Source: Lentisphaeria bacterium
GTDB taxonomy: Bacteria > Verrucomicrobiota > Lentisphaeria > Victivallales > Victivallaceae
Length of the DNA stretch: 64,000 nt
Assembly (NCBI GenBank): GCA_018265615.1
Contig: JABLYX010000019.1
Coordinates: 1-64,000 of the forward strand
Direction of reading: 5' to 3'
Position 1 is the stretch's first letter, and each line of letters begins with the position of its first letter. A program made the translations under genes and the position numbers. Shown here piece after piece: positions 43,274 to 52,248 of the stretch. The notes under the pieces are model-generated. The model ran no database searches, had not been told where the DNA came from, and saw only the letters and a list, made by a program, of their open reading frames with translations.

Positions 43274-46200
43274 AACGATCCGCCATACTGATTTCAGGAG
43301 CGCTGCTGCTCGGAAGCGCGCTCGGCGCGGCCGACTTCCTGCTGACCGGCAATGCGCGCCCGGGCTGGAGCTCGAATACCTTCGCCGCGGACGAACCGCG
43401 CCTCGAAACCGGCGCGACGCTGTCGCCCGTCACGGAGGGGGAGTTCGCATGCAGCCCCGAATTCATCAAGACCGCCGCCGCTCCCGACGGAACGTTCCGC
43501 GCGCTGCTGGACGGACGGCGCGGGCCGGAGGGCGACTGCCAGGGCTTCGGCTCATGGCAGCCGAAAACCCGCTGTGAAAGCTTCATCATCGACCTCAGGA
43601 AGCCGTATGACCTGACCCGCGCCGCCGTCTGGGCGCAGTTCAATCAAAACCAGAAATCGGGCGACGTGGAGATCCTGGCCGGCCCGGACGGCAAGACGTT
43701 CACCCCGGCCGCCAAGGGGGCGTTCCCCGACGGGCTCTCAACGGAAGAAACCCGGCTCGGCGTTCCGCTCGAACTCAAATTCGAAAAGCCGGTCACGGCG
43801 CGGTTCGTCCAGTTCCGGGTCAAGGTGCGCGACGGCTCGCGGCAGCAGGTCATCTCTGAAGCCGCAGTCTGGGGCAACGAGGCGGAAAACGCCGAAGGTG
43901 CCGGGGCGATCGCGCTCCCGGCCGCGCCCGATCTGAAGATCGAAGAGAAGCTCCTGAGCGGGAATCCCCCCGGGAACACCTTTCCCGCCGACGGCAGAAG
44001 CATCGCGACGGGAGCGACGCTCCGCTGGATCACCGACGGACCGTATGCCACGAAATCCGAAGAGATGCTGAAAACCGGCTCGCGCCCGGACGGCACGAAC
44101 CGCGTGCTGCTCGACGGGCGGCGCGGCACGGACGGCAGCTGCCAGGCGTTCGGCAACTGGGGCGGCCAGTACTTCGCGACCTTCACACTCGATCTGCAGG
44201 AGCCACGCCTCGTCACGCGCGCCGCAATCTGGTCGCAGCAGACAAAAACGCAGGGCTTCGAAACCTTCGAGCTGCTTCTCTCGACGGACGGCGAAAAGTT
44301 CGTCTCGGTCGGCAGCGTAAAGTGTCCGGAGGGGCTGCTGAACAAGGCCGAAAAACTCGGGGAGCCGGTCGAACTCAAGCTCGAAAAGCCGGCGGCGGCG
44401 CGCTATGTGCAGTTCCGCGTGAAGAAGCATCCGGCGCGCATGCAGATGATCCTCTCGGAGGTCGCGGTCTGGGGGGACAACCTGCCGCAGGGAGCGGACC
44501 GGAGCGCTCTTCTGCCCGAAAACCAGCGGCCCGAAGTCGCCGTGCGCGGTACCGGAATCGGCTCCGGGGCGCTGAAGCTCGACTGGAGCGGCTTCGGCTC
44601 CGCCTCGCAGGTGAAGAAGTTCCGGCTCTACCGCGCCGCGAAACCGTTCGGAAACATCACCGACGAAGGCGTCGGGCGGATCGGGGAGTTCCCCGCCGGC
44701 GCAACGCAGTTCACCGTCTACCCGCTGATCCCCGGCGTGGAGAGCTCCTACGGCGTCACCGCCGTCTATGAGGACGGAGAGTACCCGGCCGTGAAGCCGT
44801 TCACCTTTGCGCCGCCAGGCCCGGTCGACGTGAAGACATTCGGGGACATGCTCGCGATCAACCACTTCTGGGGCGGCGGCGGCGCGCGCCACGCGAAGCG
44901 CACCCGGGAGTGGGAGACCGTCGCACTCGACCTGCTTGCCGAAACCCCGTTCAAAACGATCCGCTGGTGGGAGAGCCATCCCGAGATCGTCAGGAAATTC
45001 TATGACCGCGGCATCGCGGCGACCACTTTCTCCGGCCGGCGCAACTACAATAACGGCAAGCAGATGGGGATCCACCTCTACGGAGCCGGCAACGAACCGC
45101 ACCTGCACGGCATCCAGGGGGCCGACTATGCCGGGCGCGTCGCGGCAATCAACAAAGAGCTCAAGGCGGCCGTGCCGCATGCGCTGCTCTACGCGCCGAC
45201 CGTCTGCCTCGACGGCCGTTCACTCGACTTCCTCGAAAAATTCTACGCGGCGGGCGCAAAGGAGCACTTCGACGTGCTCGACATCCACAACTATCTCGGC
45301 AACACGACAGAGTTCGTCTATCCGCCCGGCTACCCCTCCGGCAGCCCCGAGGGGCTGTTCGAACGCATCGCGAAGATCCGGGCGATCATGGCAAAACACG
45401 GCGACGCCGGCAAGCCGATGATCACGACCGAGTTCGGCTACACCGACTGCAACGTCGCGAATCCGGTCGGGGAGATGACGCCGGAGCGCAAGGCGGCGTT
45501 CCTCGTGCGCGGCCTCGTCATCCAGCACGTGCTCGGCTTCCGCCGCGTCTTCGTCTACAGCTTCTGGGACGAGGGGCAGGATGAGAACTACACCGAACAC
45601 TACTTCGGCATGCTCGATTACGACGGCCAGAAGAAGCCCGCCTACTTTGCGTGCCAGGTGCTCGGGCGCGAGCTCGGGCCGTGCGTGTTCGACGCGAAGA
45701 TGAAAGGCTCCGACGAGGTGAACTTCGGCTATGTCTACCGGAATCCGGAGACGGGCCGGTACATCACGGTCGTCTGGAACGGCGCTTCCGAGATGGCCGG
45801 GAACTTCCGCACGAAGCCCGGAACCGTCACAGTGACCTCGATGGCGGGAGAGAAGAAAGAGATCCGGACCGCGGCGGACGGAACGTTCCGCACGGTTTAC
45901 GGCCCCGCCCCGGTCTATCTCGAAAGCGCCGCGCCGGCCGAACTCGTCAAAACAATCAAAGTCGAAGCGAAAGCCGCCTCCGACCGCGTCATCCTCACTC
46001 CGGACGCCCCCGTCGTCGTAACCGGAGCCGGACATCAGGCGGAGATCGGCGCGACGCTCGCGAACCCGACCGCCGATCCGCTCGAGGTGCACCTTTCGCT
46101 CGAAACGCCCGAAGGCAGAACGCTCGCCTCGAAAACCGTGAAGCTCGCACCGGGCAAAAGTGAACGCGCCGCGCTTGCAATTCCGGCCCCCGCCGGATTG

Positions 46201-47037
46201 ATTCTCGACCGTTATGAGCTCGCAATCAATTACGAAGGCAGATACGAAAGCAGCTCCGGCAAGGCCACGGTCTTCGTCCGCCGCCTCGCGGAGAAGCCCG
46301 GCGTCGCCGCAGCGAAGATGCACGGCTGTAAAAACAGCGTCTACGTGCTCTCGGACGACGCGCTCGAAGTGACCGTCGATCCGCAGCGCGGCGGGCGCAT
46401 TCTCGAAATCTACGACCGCCGCACCGGGAAAAACCAGATCACGGTTCCGTACGACCGGCTCGCCGGGCTGCACAACATCGCATTCTACTACTGTATCTGG
46501 GACGAGGTCAGAGCTCCGCGCGGATACGGGATCGGCCGCAACACGCCGTACCGGGTGAAGGTGCTTCCGGACGGACTCGAGCTGTCCGCCGAAAATCCCG
46601 GCAAACTCGCGGTGGCGAAGCGGCTGACGCTCGGCGGAAAGGGTGTGCTGAAACTCGATGTGACGGTGAAGAACCTCAGCGGCGAAACGGTCGGCTGCTC
46701 GTGGTACATGCACCCGGAGTACACGGTCGGCGGGGAAGCGGTCAGCCATTCGGACCTGCTGAAGCTGCCGATCGGCGGGAAGGAGCTTGAGATTCCGTAC
46801 TGGACGGGACTCGGCGACCGTTCCACGCCGGAGTTCTCCGCCGGCTACTGGGAGCTTGCGAGCCCGTCGAAGAAATACGGCATCCGGCAGGAATTTTCGC
46901 AGGATAAGTTCCGCAAGCCGCGCCTCTGGTTCGGAATCGGCTGCTGCAACCTCGAAATGGAGAGCAGCAAGGATCTGAAGCTCGCCCCCGGACAAAGCTG
47001 GAACGGCGAACTCAAGTGGATCTTTTCCGTAAAATAG
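43270..47037 (+). CDS. Giant secreted clan-A-like glycoside hydrolase
   Basis: 1255 residues starting at ATG 43270 with signal peptide MKRSAILISGALLLGSALGA. Two tandem repeats (about 22-208 and 235-420) are discoidin/F5-8-like sugar-binding modules, each containing LLDGRRG..G.CQ.FG.W and ending in SE.AVWG. A fibronectin-like domain follows, then a TIM-barrel domain with the likely acid/base GNEPH (Glu609) and nucleophile ITTEFGYTD (Glu721). This is the clan GH-A pattern, near GH39/GH5-type enzymes, but the family is not certain. The C-terminal 400 residues are beta-rich. It is in the LacI/GH130 locus. Confidence 0.8.
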   Translation: MKRSAILISGALLLGSALGAADFLLTGNARPGWSSNTFAADEPRLETGATLSPVTEGEFACSPEFIKTAAAPDGTFRALLDGRRGPEGDCQGFGSWQPKTRCESFIIDLRKPYDLTRAAVWAQFNQNQKSGDVEILAGPDGKTFTPAAKGAFPDGLSTEETRLGVPLELKFEKPVTARFVQFRVKVRDGSRQQVISEAAVWGNEAENAEGAGAIALPAAPDLKIEEKLLSGNPPGNTFPADGRSIATGATLRWITDGPYATKSEEMLKTGSRPDGTNRVLLDGRRGTDGSCQAFGNWGGQYFATFTLDLQEPRLVTRAAIWSQQTKTQGFETFELLLSTDGEKFVSVGSVKCPEGLLNKAEKLGEPVELKLEKPAAARYVQFRVKKHPARMQMILSEVAVWGDNLPQGADRSALLPENQRPEVAVRGTGIGSGALKLDWSGFGSASQVKKFRLYRAAKPFGNITDEGVGRIGEFPAGATQFTVYPLIPGVESSYGVTAVYEDGEYPAVKPFTFAPPGPVDVKTFGDMLAINHFWGGGGARHAKRTREWETVALDLLAETPFKTIRWWESHPEIVRKFYDRGIAATTFSGRRNYNNGKQMGIHLYGAGNEPHLHGIQGADYAGRVAAINKELKAAVPHALLYAPTVCLDGRSLDFLEKFYAAGAKEHFDVLDIHNYLGNTTEFVYPPGYPSGSPEGLFERIAKIRAIMAKHGDAGKPMITTEFGYTDCNVANPVGEMTPERKAAFLVRGLVIQHVLGFRRVFVYSFWDEGQDENYTEHYFGMLDYDGQKKPAYFACQVLGRELGPCVFDAKMKGSDEVNFGYVYRNPETGRYITVVWNGASEMAGNFRTKPGTVTVTSMAGEKKEIRTAADGTFRTVYGPAPVYLESAAPAELVKTIKVEAKAASDRVILTPDAPVVVTGAGHQAEIGATLANPTADPLEVHLSLETPEGRTLASKTVKLAPGKSERAALAIPAPAGLILDRYELAINYEGRYESSSGKATVFVRRLAEKPGVAAAKMHGCKNSVYVLSDDALEVTVDPQRGGRILEIYDRRTGKNQITVPYDRLAGLHNIAFYYCIWDEVRAPRGYGIGRNTPYRVKVLPDGLELSAENPGKLAVAKRLTLGGKGVLKLDVTVKNLSGETVGCSWYMHPEYTVGGEAVSHSDLLKLPIGGKELEIPYWTGLGDRSTPEFSAGYWELASPSKKYGIRQEFSQDKFRKPRLWFGIGCCNLEMESSKDLKLAPGQSWNGELKWIFSVK

Positions 47038-47315
47038 CGCCGCTGCGCCGAATGCGCAGTATGTAATGCAGCATAATTGCCGCCCGGCGGGAAAGCGCGG
47101 CAGGCGCCGCGGAGCGGATGTGAACGGACAACACGGTTCGGCGCAGCCGAAGCGCGTTGCAGGGAGTGAATACGACGCAGGTGAACGCAGCGCAGCGAAG
47201 GCCCCCTGCCGCAGCCCGCGAAGCCCGCGACAAATTAACGTACATAACGCAGAAAAAACAAATAAAGCAGTTTAACCGCCAGAGTCCGAAAGCTCAATTC
47301 AACCAAAGGAGTTGC

Positions 47316-48074
47316 ATGATGAAAAATCCGAACCGCTCCCATCGCATACTGCGCATGATGCGCCTGTGCCCGTTCACATTGATCGAGCTCCTCGTCGTGA
47401 TCGCGATCATCGCAATCCTCGCGGCGATGCTGCTGCCCGCGCTGCAGCAGGCGCGGGAACGCGGACGCAGCTCCAACTGTCAGGGAAACCTCAAACAGCA
47501 AGGGATGCTCGGGCAGATGTACAGCAGCGACTTCAAAGACTACATCATGCCGGCACGCGGTGGAAACTGGTCGCGCAATCATGGATACATGCTGAAAAAC
47601 AGGGCAGGATATCAGTTCGACGCCAAAATTTTCCAGTGTCCCAGCCAGACCGCCAAAAATTTCGCCGAAGATCCGGAAAAATTCCGGGGCAGCTACGGGA
47701 TGAATGCCTGCAACCAGAAAGCAGTCGACGGAGAGAATCCCGCCGGCCTGATGGCCAGCCTCACCGACCTGCCGGATAAGACTCTCCCCAGCCGCAAGTT
47801 GACACAGATTAAAAGCGCTTCATCCGTACTGATGATTCTGGAACTCTCCGCCAATTCAGTCGCCTATTATGCCAGCGGAGACATCAGAACCGTTTATCCG
47901 TCAACCGGTCAGACCGGCGTCCGCCATGCCGGATCGGCGAATTTCTGCTTTGTCGACGGCCACGTCTCCAGCTACAGACAGGCGGTCGTTTTCAGCGAAA
48001 TCGCCTATGACGCCAGCAATTACAATGGACCGCTCTGGTACAAATATACCGGACACATGAAAGCAAACAAGTGA
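47316..48074 (+). CDS. Type II secretion pseudopilin-like protein with H-X9-DG tail
   Basis: About 252 residues starting at ATG 47316 (AAAGGAG upstream). The N-terminus carries a prepilin cleavage site and hydrophobic helix, CPFTLIELLVVIAIIAIL. The C-terminus has the H-X9-DG element (HAGSANFCFVDGH) typical of the DUF1559-like pseudopilins abundant in Lentisphaerota and Planctomycetota. The preceding intergenic 278 bp is GC-rich with no supported gene. Located between two glycan genes, it may be a surface-exposed, possibly sugar-binding, pilin-like protein. That is inference. Confidence 0.85.
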   Translation: MMKNPNRSHRILRMMRLCPFTLIELLVVIAIIAILAAMLLPALQQARERGRSSNCQGNLKQQGMLGQMYSSDFKDYIMPARGGNWSRNHGYMLKNRAGYQFDAKIFQCPSQTAKNFAEDPEKFRGSYGMNACNQKAVDGENPAGLMASLTDLPDKTLPSRKLTQIKSASSVLMILELSANSVAYYASGDIRTVYPSTGQTGVRHAGSANFCFVDGHVSSYRQAVVFSEIAYDASNYNGPLWYKYTGHMKANK

Positions 48075-48087
48075 AAGAACCAAGTTC

Positions 48088-49062
48088 ATGAGCATTGAAA
48101 TCACGGGGAGCCCCCTCCCCTCGATCCCGTGGCAGGAGCGCCCCGCCGGATCGGACGAAACGGTCTGGCGCTACAGCGGCAACCCCGTCATCGGGCGCGA
48201 CGCGACCCCGACCTCGAACAGCGTATTCAACAGCGCGGTCGTGCCGTTCGGCGACGGCTTCGCCGGCGTGTTCCGCGCCGACGACCGCCGCCGCCATATG
48301 CAGCTTCACACAGGTTTCAGCAGAGACGGGATCAACTGGGAACTCACGCCGGAACCGATCCGGTTCATCCCGGAGTGCCCCTCCGCCGGAAGCTTCACGC
48401 AGGGCTACGATCCGCGTGTCGTATGGCTCGAGGACCGCTGGTACATCATCTGGTGCAACTGCGTGAACGGCCCGACCATCGGACTTGGTTACACATTTGA
48501 CTTCAAGGAGTTCCACCAGCTTCCGAACGCGTTCCCGCCGTTCAACCGCAACGGCGTGCTCTTTCCGCGCAGGATCGGCGGAAAGTACGCCATGCTGAAC
48601 CGCCCGAGCGACAACGGGCACACTCCGTTCGGGGACATCTTCTACTGCGAAAGCCCCGACCTGCGTTACTGGGGATATCACCGTCACGTCATGGCGGGCA
48701 CCGACGGGTGGCAGCAGACCAAGATCGGCGCTGGCCCCATCCCCATCGAAACCTCCGAAGGGTGGCTGCTCTTCTATCACGGCGTGCTCACAAGCTGCAA
48801 CGGCTTCGTCTACAGCTTCGGGGCCGCGCTGCTCGACCTCGAGGAGCCGTGGAGGGTGATCGCCCGGTCGAAGAGCTACCTGCTCGCCCCGCGCGAGCTC
48901 TACGAGTGCGTCGGAGACGTCCCGAACGTCGCCTTCCCGTGCGCCGCCCTGTGCGACGCCCCCACCGGACGCATCGCCCTCTATTACGGATGCGCCGACT
49001 CCGTGACGGGGCTCGCGTTCTGCCGCGCCTCCGAAGTCATCTCCCGCATTCTTTCGGAATAG
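48088..49062 (+). CDS. GH130 phosphorylase/hydrolase
   Basis: This 324-residue protein has a five-bladed propeller typical of GH130: RYSGNPVIGRD, FNSAVVPFGDGFAGVFR, QGYDPRVVWLEDRWYIIW and KIGAGPIPIETSEGWLLFYHGV. The family contains beta-1,4-mannosyl-glucose and manno-oligosaccharide phosphorylases and some hydrolases. The expected catalytic Asp lies in YDPRV. No signal peptide is evident, so it should act in the cytoplasm on imported oligosaccharides. It completes the LacI-glycosidase-pilin locus. Confidence 0.9.
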   Translation: MSIEITGSPLPSIPWQERPAGSDETVWRYSGNPVIGRDATPTSNSVFNSAVVPFGDGFAGVFRADDRRRHMQLHTGFSRDGINWELTPEPIRFIPECPSAGSFTQGYDPRVVWLEDRWYIIWCNCVNGPTIGLGYTFDFKEFHQLPNAFPPFNRNGVLFPRRIGGKYAMLNRPSDNGHTPFGDIFYCESPDLRYWGYHRHVMAGTDGWQQTKIGAGPIPIETSEGWLLFYHGVLTSCNGFVYSFGAALLDLEEPWRVIARSKSYLLAPRELYECVGDVPNVAFPCAALCDAPTGRIALYYGCADSVTGLAFCRASEVISRILSE

Positions 49063-49069
49063 ATCCTGA

Positions 49070-49107
49070 GGGCCGGGCCGCCGTCTCCATACAGGGGAGC
49101 CCGGCCC
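49070..49107. terminator. GC-rich hairpin between convergent genes
   Basis: GGGCCGGGC (49070-49078) and GCCCGGCCC (49099-49107) form a perfect 9-bp stem with a 20 nt loop. There is no T run, so termination is uncertain. Confidence 0.4.
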
Positions 49108-49113
49108 GGCAGA

Positions 49114-49797
49114 TCACGCCCAGAAGCCCTTTCCCCGGGCGTCATTGCGCTGGATATGGTGCTTGATGAAATTCATGATGAACTCCTGCTTTTCGCGGTC
49201 GAGGTTCCGGGCGATGAAACGTTTCCGGCCATTTCCCGGCCGGATCGCGACTCCGTATACGGGAGTGTCGTTCTGCCGGATTCCTGTGGCCTCCACCGCG
49301 ACCTTGCCGATTTCGGAGAGTTCGCAGACACGGGTGACGCCGAAGCGGCCGATGCCGGAAAAGACCTCCAGTCTGCCGCCGTTGATCCGCAGTTCACCTT
49401 TTCCGAAGAGCATCATCACGGTTCCGCCCAGGATGCCGAGTCCGACCAGCTGGAACGGGATGAGGAACAATTTCATCGGCCATGGAGCGCCGCTCCCGAA
49501 CCATACGGCCGACGTGAAACCAGCGACCGCACCGCACCAGAACAGGCAGAAGAAGCAGAGCACCCACACCGTGTGCGAATAATAGCGGAAGCACAGGACC
49601 TCTTCATACGGGGGAACCGCTTCCACCCGGATCCCATGCGGCGGCAGGTCGGCCCGGAACAGCCGCTCTTCCCCCGCCGCCCGGGCCAGCTCCGCATAGC
49701 TGTGATTGGTTTTGCAGCCGCGGCAGTAGGCGAGGTCCGAGGAAACATTGAAATCCTCCTCCGGAATCTCCCGCCCGCATTCGGGACAATGAATCAT
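49114..49797 (-). CDS. Zinc-ribbon membrane protein, paralogue 1
   Basis: 227 residues from the ATG at 49797. The N-terminus is a zinc ribbon (HCPECG..CRGC), followed by two hydrophobic helices (VWVLCFFCLFWCGAVAGF, LFLIPFQLVGLGILGGTVMM), and a soluble beta-rich C-terminal half (LRINGGRLEVFSGIGRFG) that looks PH-like. Two related genes follow in the same orientation. Function unknown; membrane topology suggests the beta domain is cytoplasmic. Confidence 0.6.
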   Translation of the reverse strand: MIHCPECGREIPEEDFNVSSDLAYCRGCKTNHSYAELARAAGEERLFRADLPPHGIRVEAVPPYEEVLCFRYYSHTVWVLCFFCLFWCGAVAGFTSAVWFGSGAPWPMKLFLIPFQLVGLGILGGTVMMLFGKGELRINGGRLEVFSGIGRFGVTRVCELSEIGKVAVEATGIRQNDTPVYGVAIRPGNGRKRFIARNLDREKQEFIMNFIKHHIQRNDARGKGFWA

Positions 49798-49902
49798 ATG
49801 CGTCCGTATCCTTTCATCCGTTTCGGGGAAGAACATAGCGTGTCTTCCGTAAAAATGCAAATCGGAACCCGGAAATTCAGCATCGGCACTCCGGGCTGCG
49901 GA

Positions 49903-50544
49903 TCACACGTCCTCCCGCTTCCGGGAGGCAACACGGGGAAACGGCGCGGAATCCGGATTTTCCCCGCCCGGTTCCAGGATCCGGCTTTCCAGCCATCGGA
50001 CGGCGGCGGCAAGGCGGACCGGAGGCAGGCCAGTCCCGAACCGCTCCACGGTTCCGCTCCTCAACAGGCAGTCGATCCGGTACACATAGCCGTTCCGGGA
50101 GCAGCTGCGCCCCAACTTGAAGAGCCGCACCTCATCCACCGGAATCTTCCGGAGGAAAACTCCGCGGGAAACGAGAAAGAAGCCGGGTACACGCCGGATC
50201 ACCAGATGTCCGAAGAGCGACTGCAGCATAATCAGCAGCAGTATTACCCAGAAAATCAGCTGCACCCACCACAGCGCCGGATCGTGCCGCACACTTCCCG
50301 AAACACAGACCGCTGTATACGCAGTCAGCACCAGCGGCATGAGGCAGCTCTCCGGCGTGATGCATCCGACCCGCAGCGTCCGGCTCTCATCCAGCTCGCG
50401 TACCTGCGGCACCGTCCGCCGACCGGACAGCGCCGCAAGCCCGGCGGACGGACAGCGGCAGCCGCAGAAGGAACACCTGACCCAGGAACCCATTTTCGCC
50501 TTCCGGGGAATTTCTTTCGCACAGAACGGACATTTCAGCATCAT
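49903..50544 (-). CDS. Zinc-ribbon membrane protein, paralogue 2
   Basis: 213 residues from the ATG at 50544. The N-terminus has the pair CPFC..CSFCGC, then two hydrophobic helices (LMPLVLTAYTAVCV, WVQLIFWVILLLIMLQSLFG) and a beta-rich tail (VIRRVPGFFLVSRGVFLRKIPVDEVRLFKL) similar in layout to its neighbours. The end LAAAVRWLESRI matches the end of paralogue 3 (FAAAIDWMNRRM). Function unknown. Confidence 0.6.
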   Translation of the reverse strand: MMLKCPFCAKEIPRKAKMGSWVRCSFCGCRCPSAGLAALSGRRTVPQVRELDESRTLRVGCITPESCLMPLVLTAYTAVCVSGSVRHDPALWWVQLIFWVILLLIMLQSLFGHLVIRRVPGFFLVSRGVFLRKIPVDEVRLFKLGRSCSRNGYVYRIDCLLRSGTVERFGTGLPPVRLAAAVRWLESRILEPGGENPDSAPFPRVASRKREDV

Positions 50545-50609
50545 GCATCCTCCCCTGTCATCTCCGCACCCCCGGCAACCCTCCGTAACCCGGCAACGGA
50601 AAATGCGGA

Positions 50610-51252
50610 TCATGCGTCTTTGTCCTTCCAGCCCGTAACCTTCGCCAAATCCGGCGGCGCCTCGTCCATGCGCCGGTTCATCCAGTCAATCGCGGCGGCG
50701 AAGCGGTACGGGGAGCGCTCGCCGCCGACCGAAAATGAACTGCTGTCCCAAAGTGTAAACCCGATCCGGAAATGCCGGCCGAACCGGCCATACTCGAAAT
50801 ATTCAAGCGCGATCTGTCTGATCCCGTCAAACGGGATGCGTCTCTCCCGGAATCCCGCTTTCAGCACAAACATCCGCCCTTCGCACGTGATCCGCATCGG
50901 CCCGGCCCCCCCCGGAGCAAAGCGAATAAAGCCGGAAAGCGCCGCATCCCGCCAGCATGAGCAGAACGGCAAACAGCGCCGGGATGAAAAACATCCCCGC
51001 AAAGCATGCCGCGCAACCGGCGGCCAGCCCTCCGAGGAGAATCTTCTCCGCGCCGGTCTCCGCCGAAAGCACCAGGTCCCCCGACGAATTTCCGGCGATG
51101 TCGGCCACCCGCACCATCCCGCCGGAACAATACTCTGCAAGCTCGTCCTCGTCGAACTCACAGCCGCAATCGGCGCACCGCAAAGGAGTGTCCTGAAGAA
51201 GCAGCCTCCTTTGAACCAGTTCACCGCAGCAGCAGAGACATTTCAAAGACAT
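50610..51252 (-). pseudogene. Zinc-ribbon membrane protein, paralogue 3, frameshifted at a G8 run
   Basis: The ATG at 51252 (GGAG upstream) opens MSLKCLCCCGELVQ..CADCGCEF and two hydrophobic helices (GGLAAGCAACFAGMFFIP). The frame is lost at a run of eight G on the coding strand (50906-50913). The next frame continues with RITCEGRMFVLKAGFRERRIPFDGIRQIALEYFEY, the expected PH-like domain, to a stop at 50610. One more or one fewer base would restore a protein of about 213 residues. This could be a phase-variable tract, a decayed gene, or a sequencing error. Confidence 0.7.
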
Positions 51253-51393
51253 ACTCTCACTCCCGCTGAGAATTCGCAGCAAACCGCGTCCGAATCATCC
51301 GGAACCTCACAACAGAAAGTACCGTTTTTTTCTGCGAATGCAAGCTCAGGGGAAAAAAAGTCGTTTTTTTTGTTTGCAGGGGGGAATTGCACT

Positions 51394-51421
51394 TTGATTT
51401 TAGCGGAAAATGTGATAACAT
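51394..51421 (+). promoter_or_regulatory. Predicted promoter of the NfeD-flotillin operon
   Basis: TTGATT (51394-51399) and TAACAT (51416-51421) are 16 bp apart, about 50 nt before the NfeD-like gene. Confidence 0.45.
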
Positions 51422-51472
51422 AAAAACAGGGCTGATCCCCGTCGAACAACCCCGAACGAAAGGAGGCGAATC

Positions 51473-52048
51473 ATGTGGCAGGAGATCAATGAATTTCTGG
51501 CCGGCGGACGCAATATTTATCTGTTTATCGCCGTGACCGGCAGCGTGATTCTCGCTCTGCAGTTCATCCTCAGCATGACCGGGCTTCATGCGGATGTCGA
51601 TGCGGACGCCTCCGGAGCCGATTTCGACGTGAACGCGAACGACGCCGCCGATGTGGCGGGTTTGAACTTCTTCTCGCTGAAGGCGATCATGGCGTTCATC
51701 ACGTTCTTCGGCTGGGGCGGCTTCTTCTACGGCCACCTCGGCATCGGGGGGCTCGGCGTCGCCGTCATCAGCGGAACGGTCATGATGATCCTCACGGCGC
51801 TCCTCGTCTCGCTCATGCTGAAGCTCCAGCAGTCGGGCAACATCACGCCGCAGGAGCTCATCGGCAAACACGGAACCGTCTACCTGACGATTCCGGCCGG
51901 GCGCGCGCCGGGCGGAATGGTGACGGTCAGCCTGCCGGGCTGCACCCGGCAGATCAGCGCGCGCGCCGATATCGAATTCACGACCGGCAGCTCCGTCGTA
52001 ATCACCAGAGACCTCGGCGACGGCAGTTACCTCGTCGGCCGAAGCTGA
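51473..52048 (+). CDS. NfeD-like membrane protein
   Basis: This 191-residue protein has a ribosome site (GGAGG). Hydrophobic helices are YLFIAVTGSVILALQFIL, IMAFITFFGWGGFFYG and VAVISGTVMMILTALLV. The C-terminal part (ELIGKHGTVYLTIPAGRAPGGMVTV..FTTGSSVVITRD) is an OB-fold of the NfeD type. Such proteins sit next to flotillin genes, as with yuaF and floT in Bacillus, and cooperate in membrane microdomains. The next two genes are a small TM protein and flotillin. Confidence 0.85.
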   Translation: MWQEINEFLAGGRNIYLFIAVTGSVILALQFILSMTGLHADVDADASGADFDVNANDAADVAGLNFFSLKAIMAFITFFGWGGFFYGHLGIGGLGVAVISGTVMMILTALLVSLMLKLQQSGNITPQELIGKHGTVYLTIPAGRAPGGMVTVSLPGCTRQISARADIEFTTGSSVVITRDLGDGSYLVGRS

Positions 52049-52064
52049 ACCGGAGAATACCGCA

Positions 52065-52226
52065 TTGAAAATCTTTCTCAATTATCTGCCGATCATGGTC
52101 GGCGTCGCCGCGGGCGTTTCCGCAGCGTTTCTGTTCACCTTCTACCTGAACCGGAAAAAGAAAAAGAAGCTCAGGCGGAAGAACAAGTACGCAGTCAATC
52201 CGAATCCATATAATTTTCACCCTTAA
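52065..52226 (+). CDS. Small single-pass membrane protein
   Basis: A 53-residue frame with TTG start, GGAG 9 nt upstream. One helix (IMVGVAAGVSAAFLFTFYL) is followed by a basic stretch NRKKKKKLRRKNKY. It sits 16 nt after the NfeD-like gene and 22 nt before the flotillin gene, so it is probably part of the operon. The lysine-rich segment indicates a cytoplasmic C-terminus. Function unknown. Confidence 0.7.
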   Translation: MKIFLNYLPIMVGVAAGVSAAFLFTFYLNRKKKKKLRRKNKYAVNPNPYNFHP

Positions 52227-52248
52227 CGAATCAAGGAGTTTGTCAAGC

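Noticed and set aside
45220..46995. A 591-codon antisense frame under the giant glycosidase
   Set aside because: Same cause: high-GC coding strand leaves few stops on the opposite strand. No domain or start signal.
47038..47315. Possible small gene between glycosidase and pseudopilin (69 codons at 47066)
   Set aside because: No good ribosome site, no recognisable protein features and a composition of random GC-rich sequence. The pseudopilin has its own clear start at 47316.
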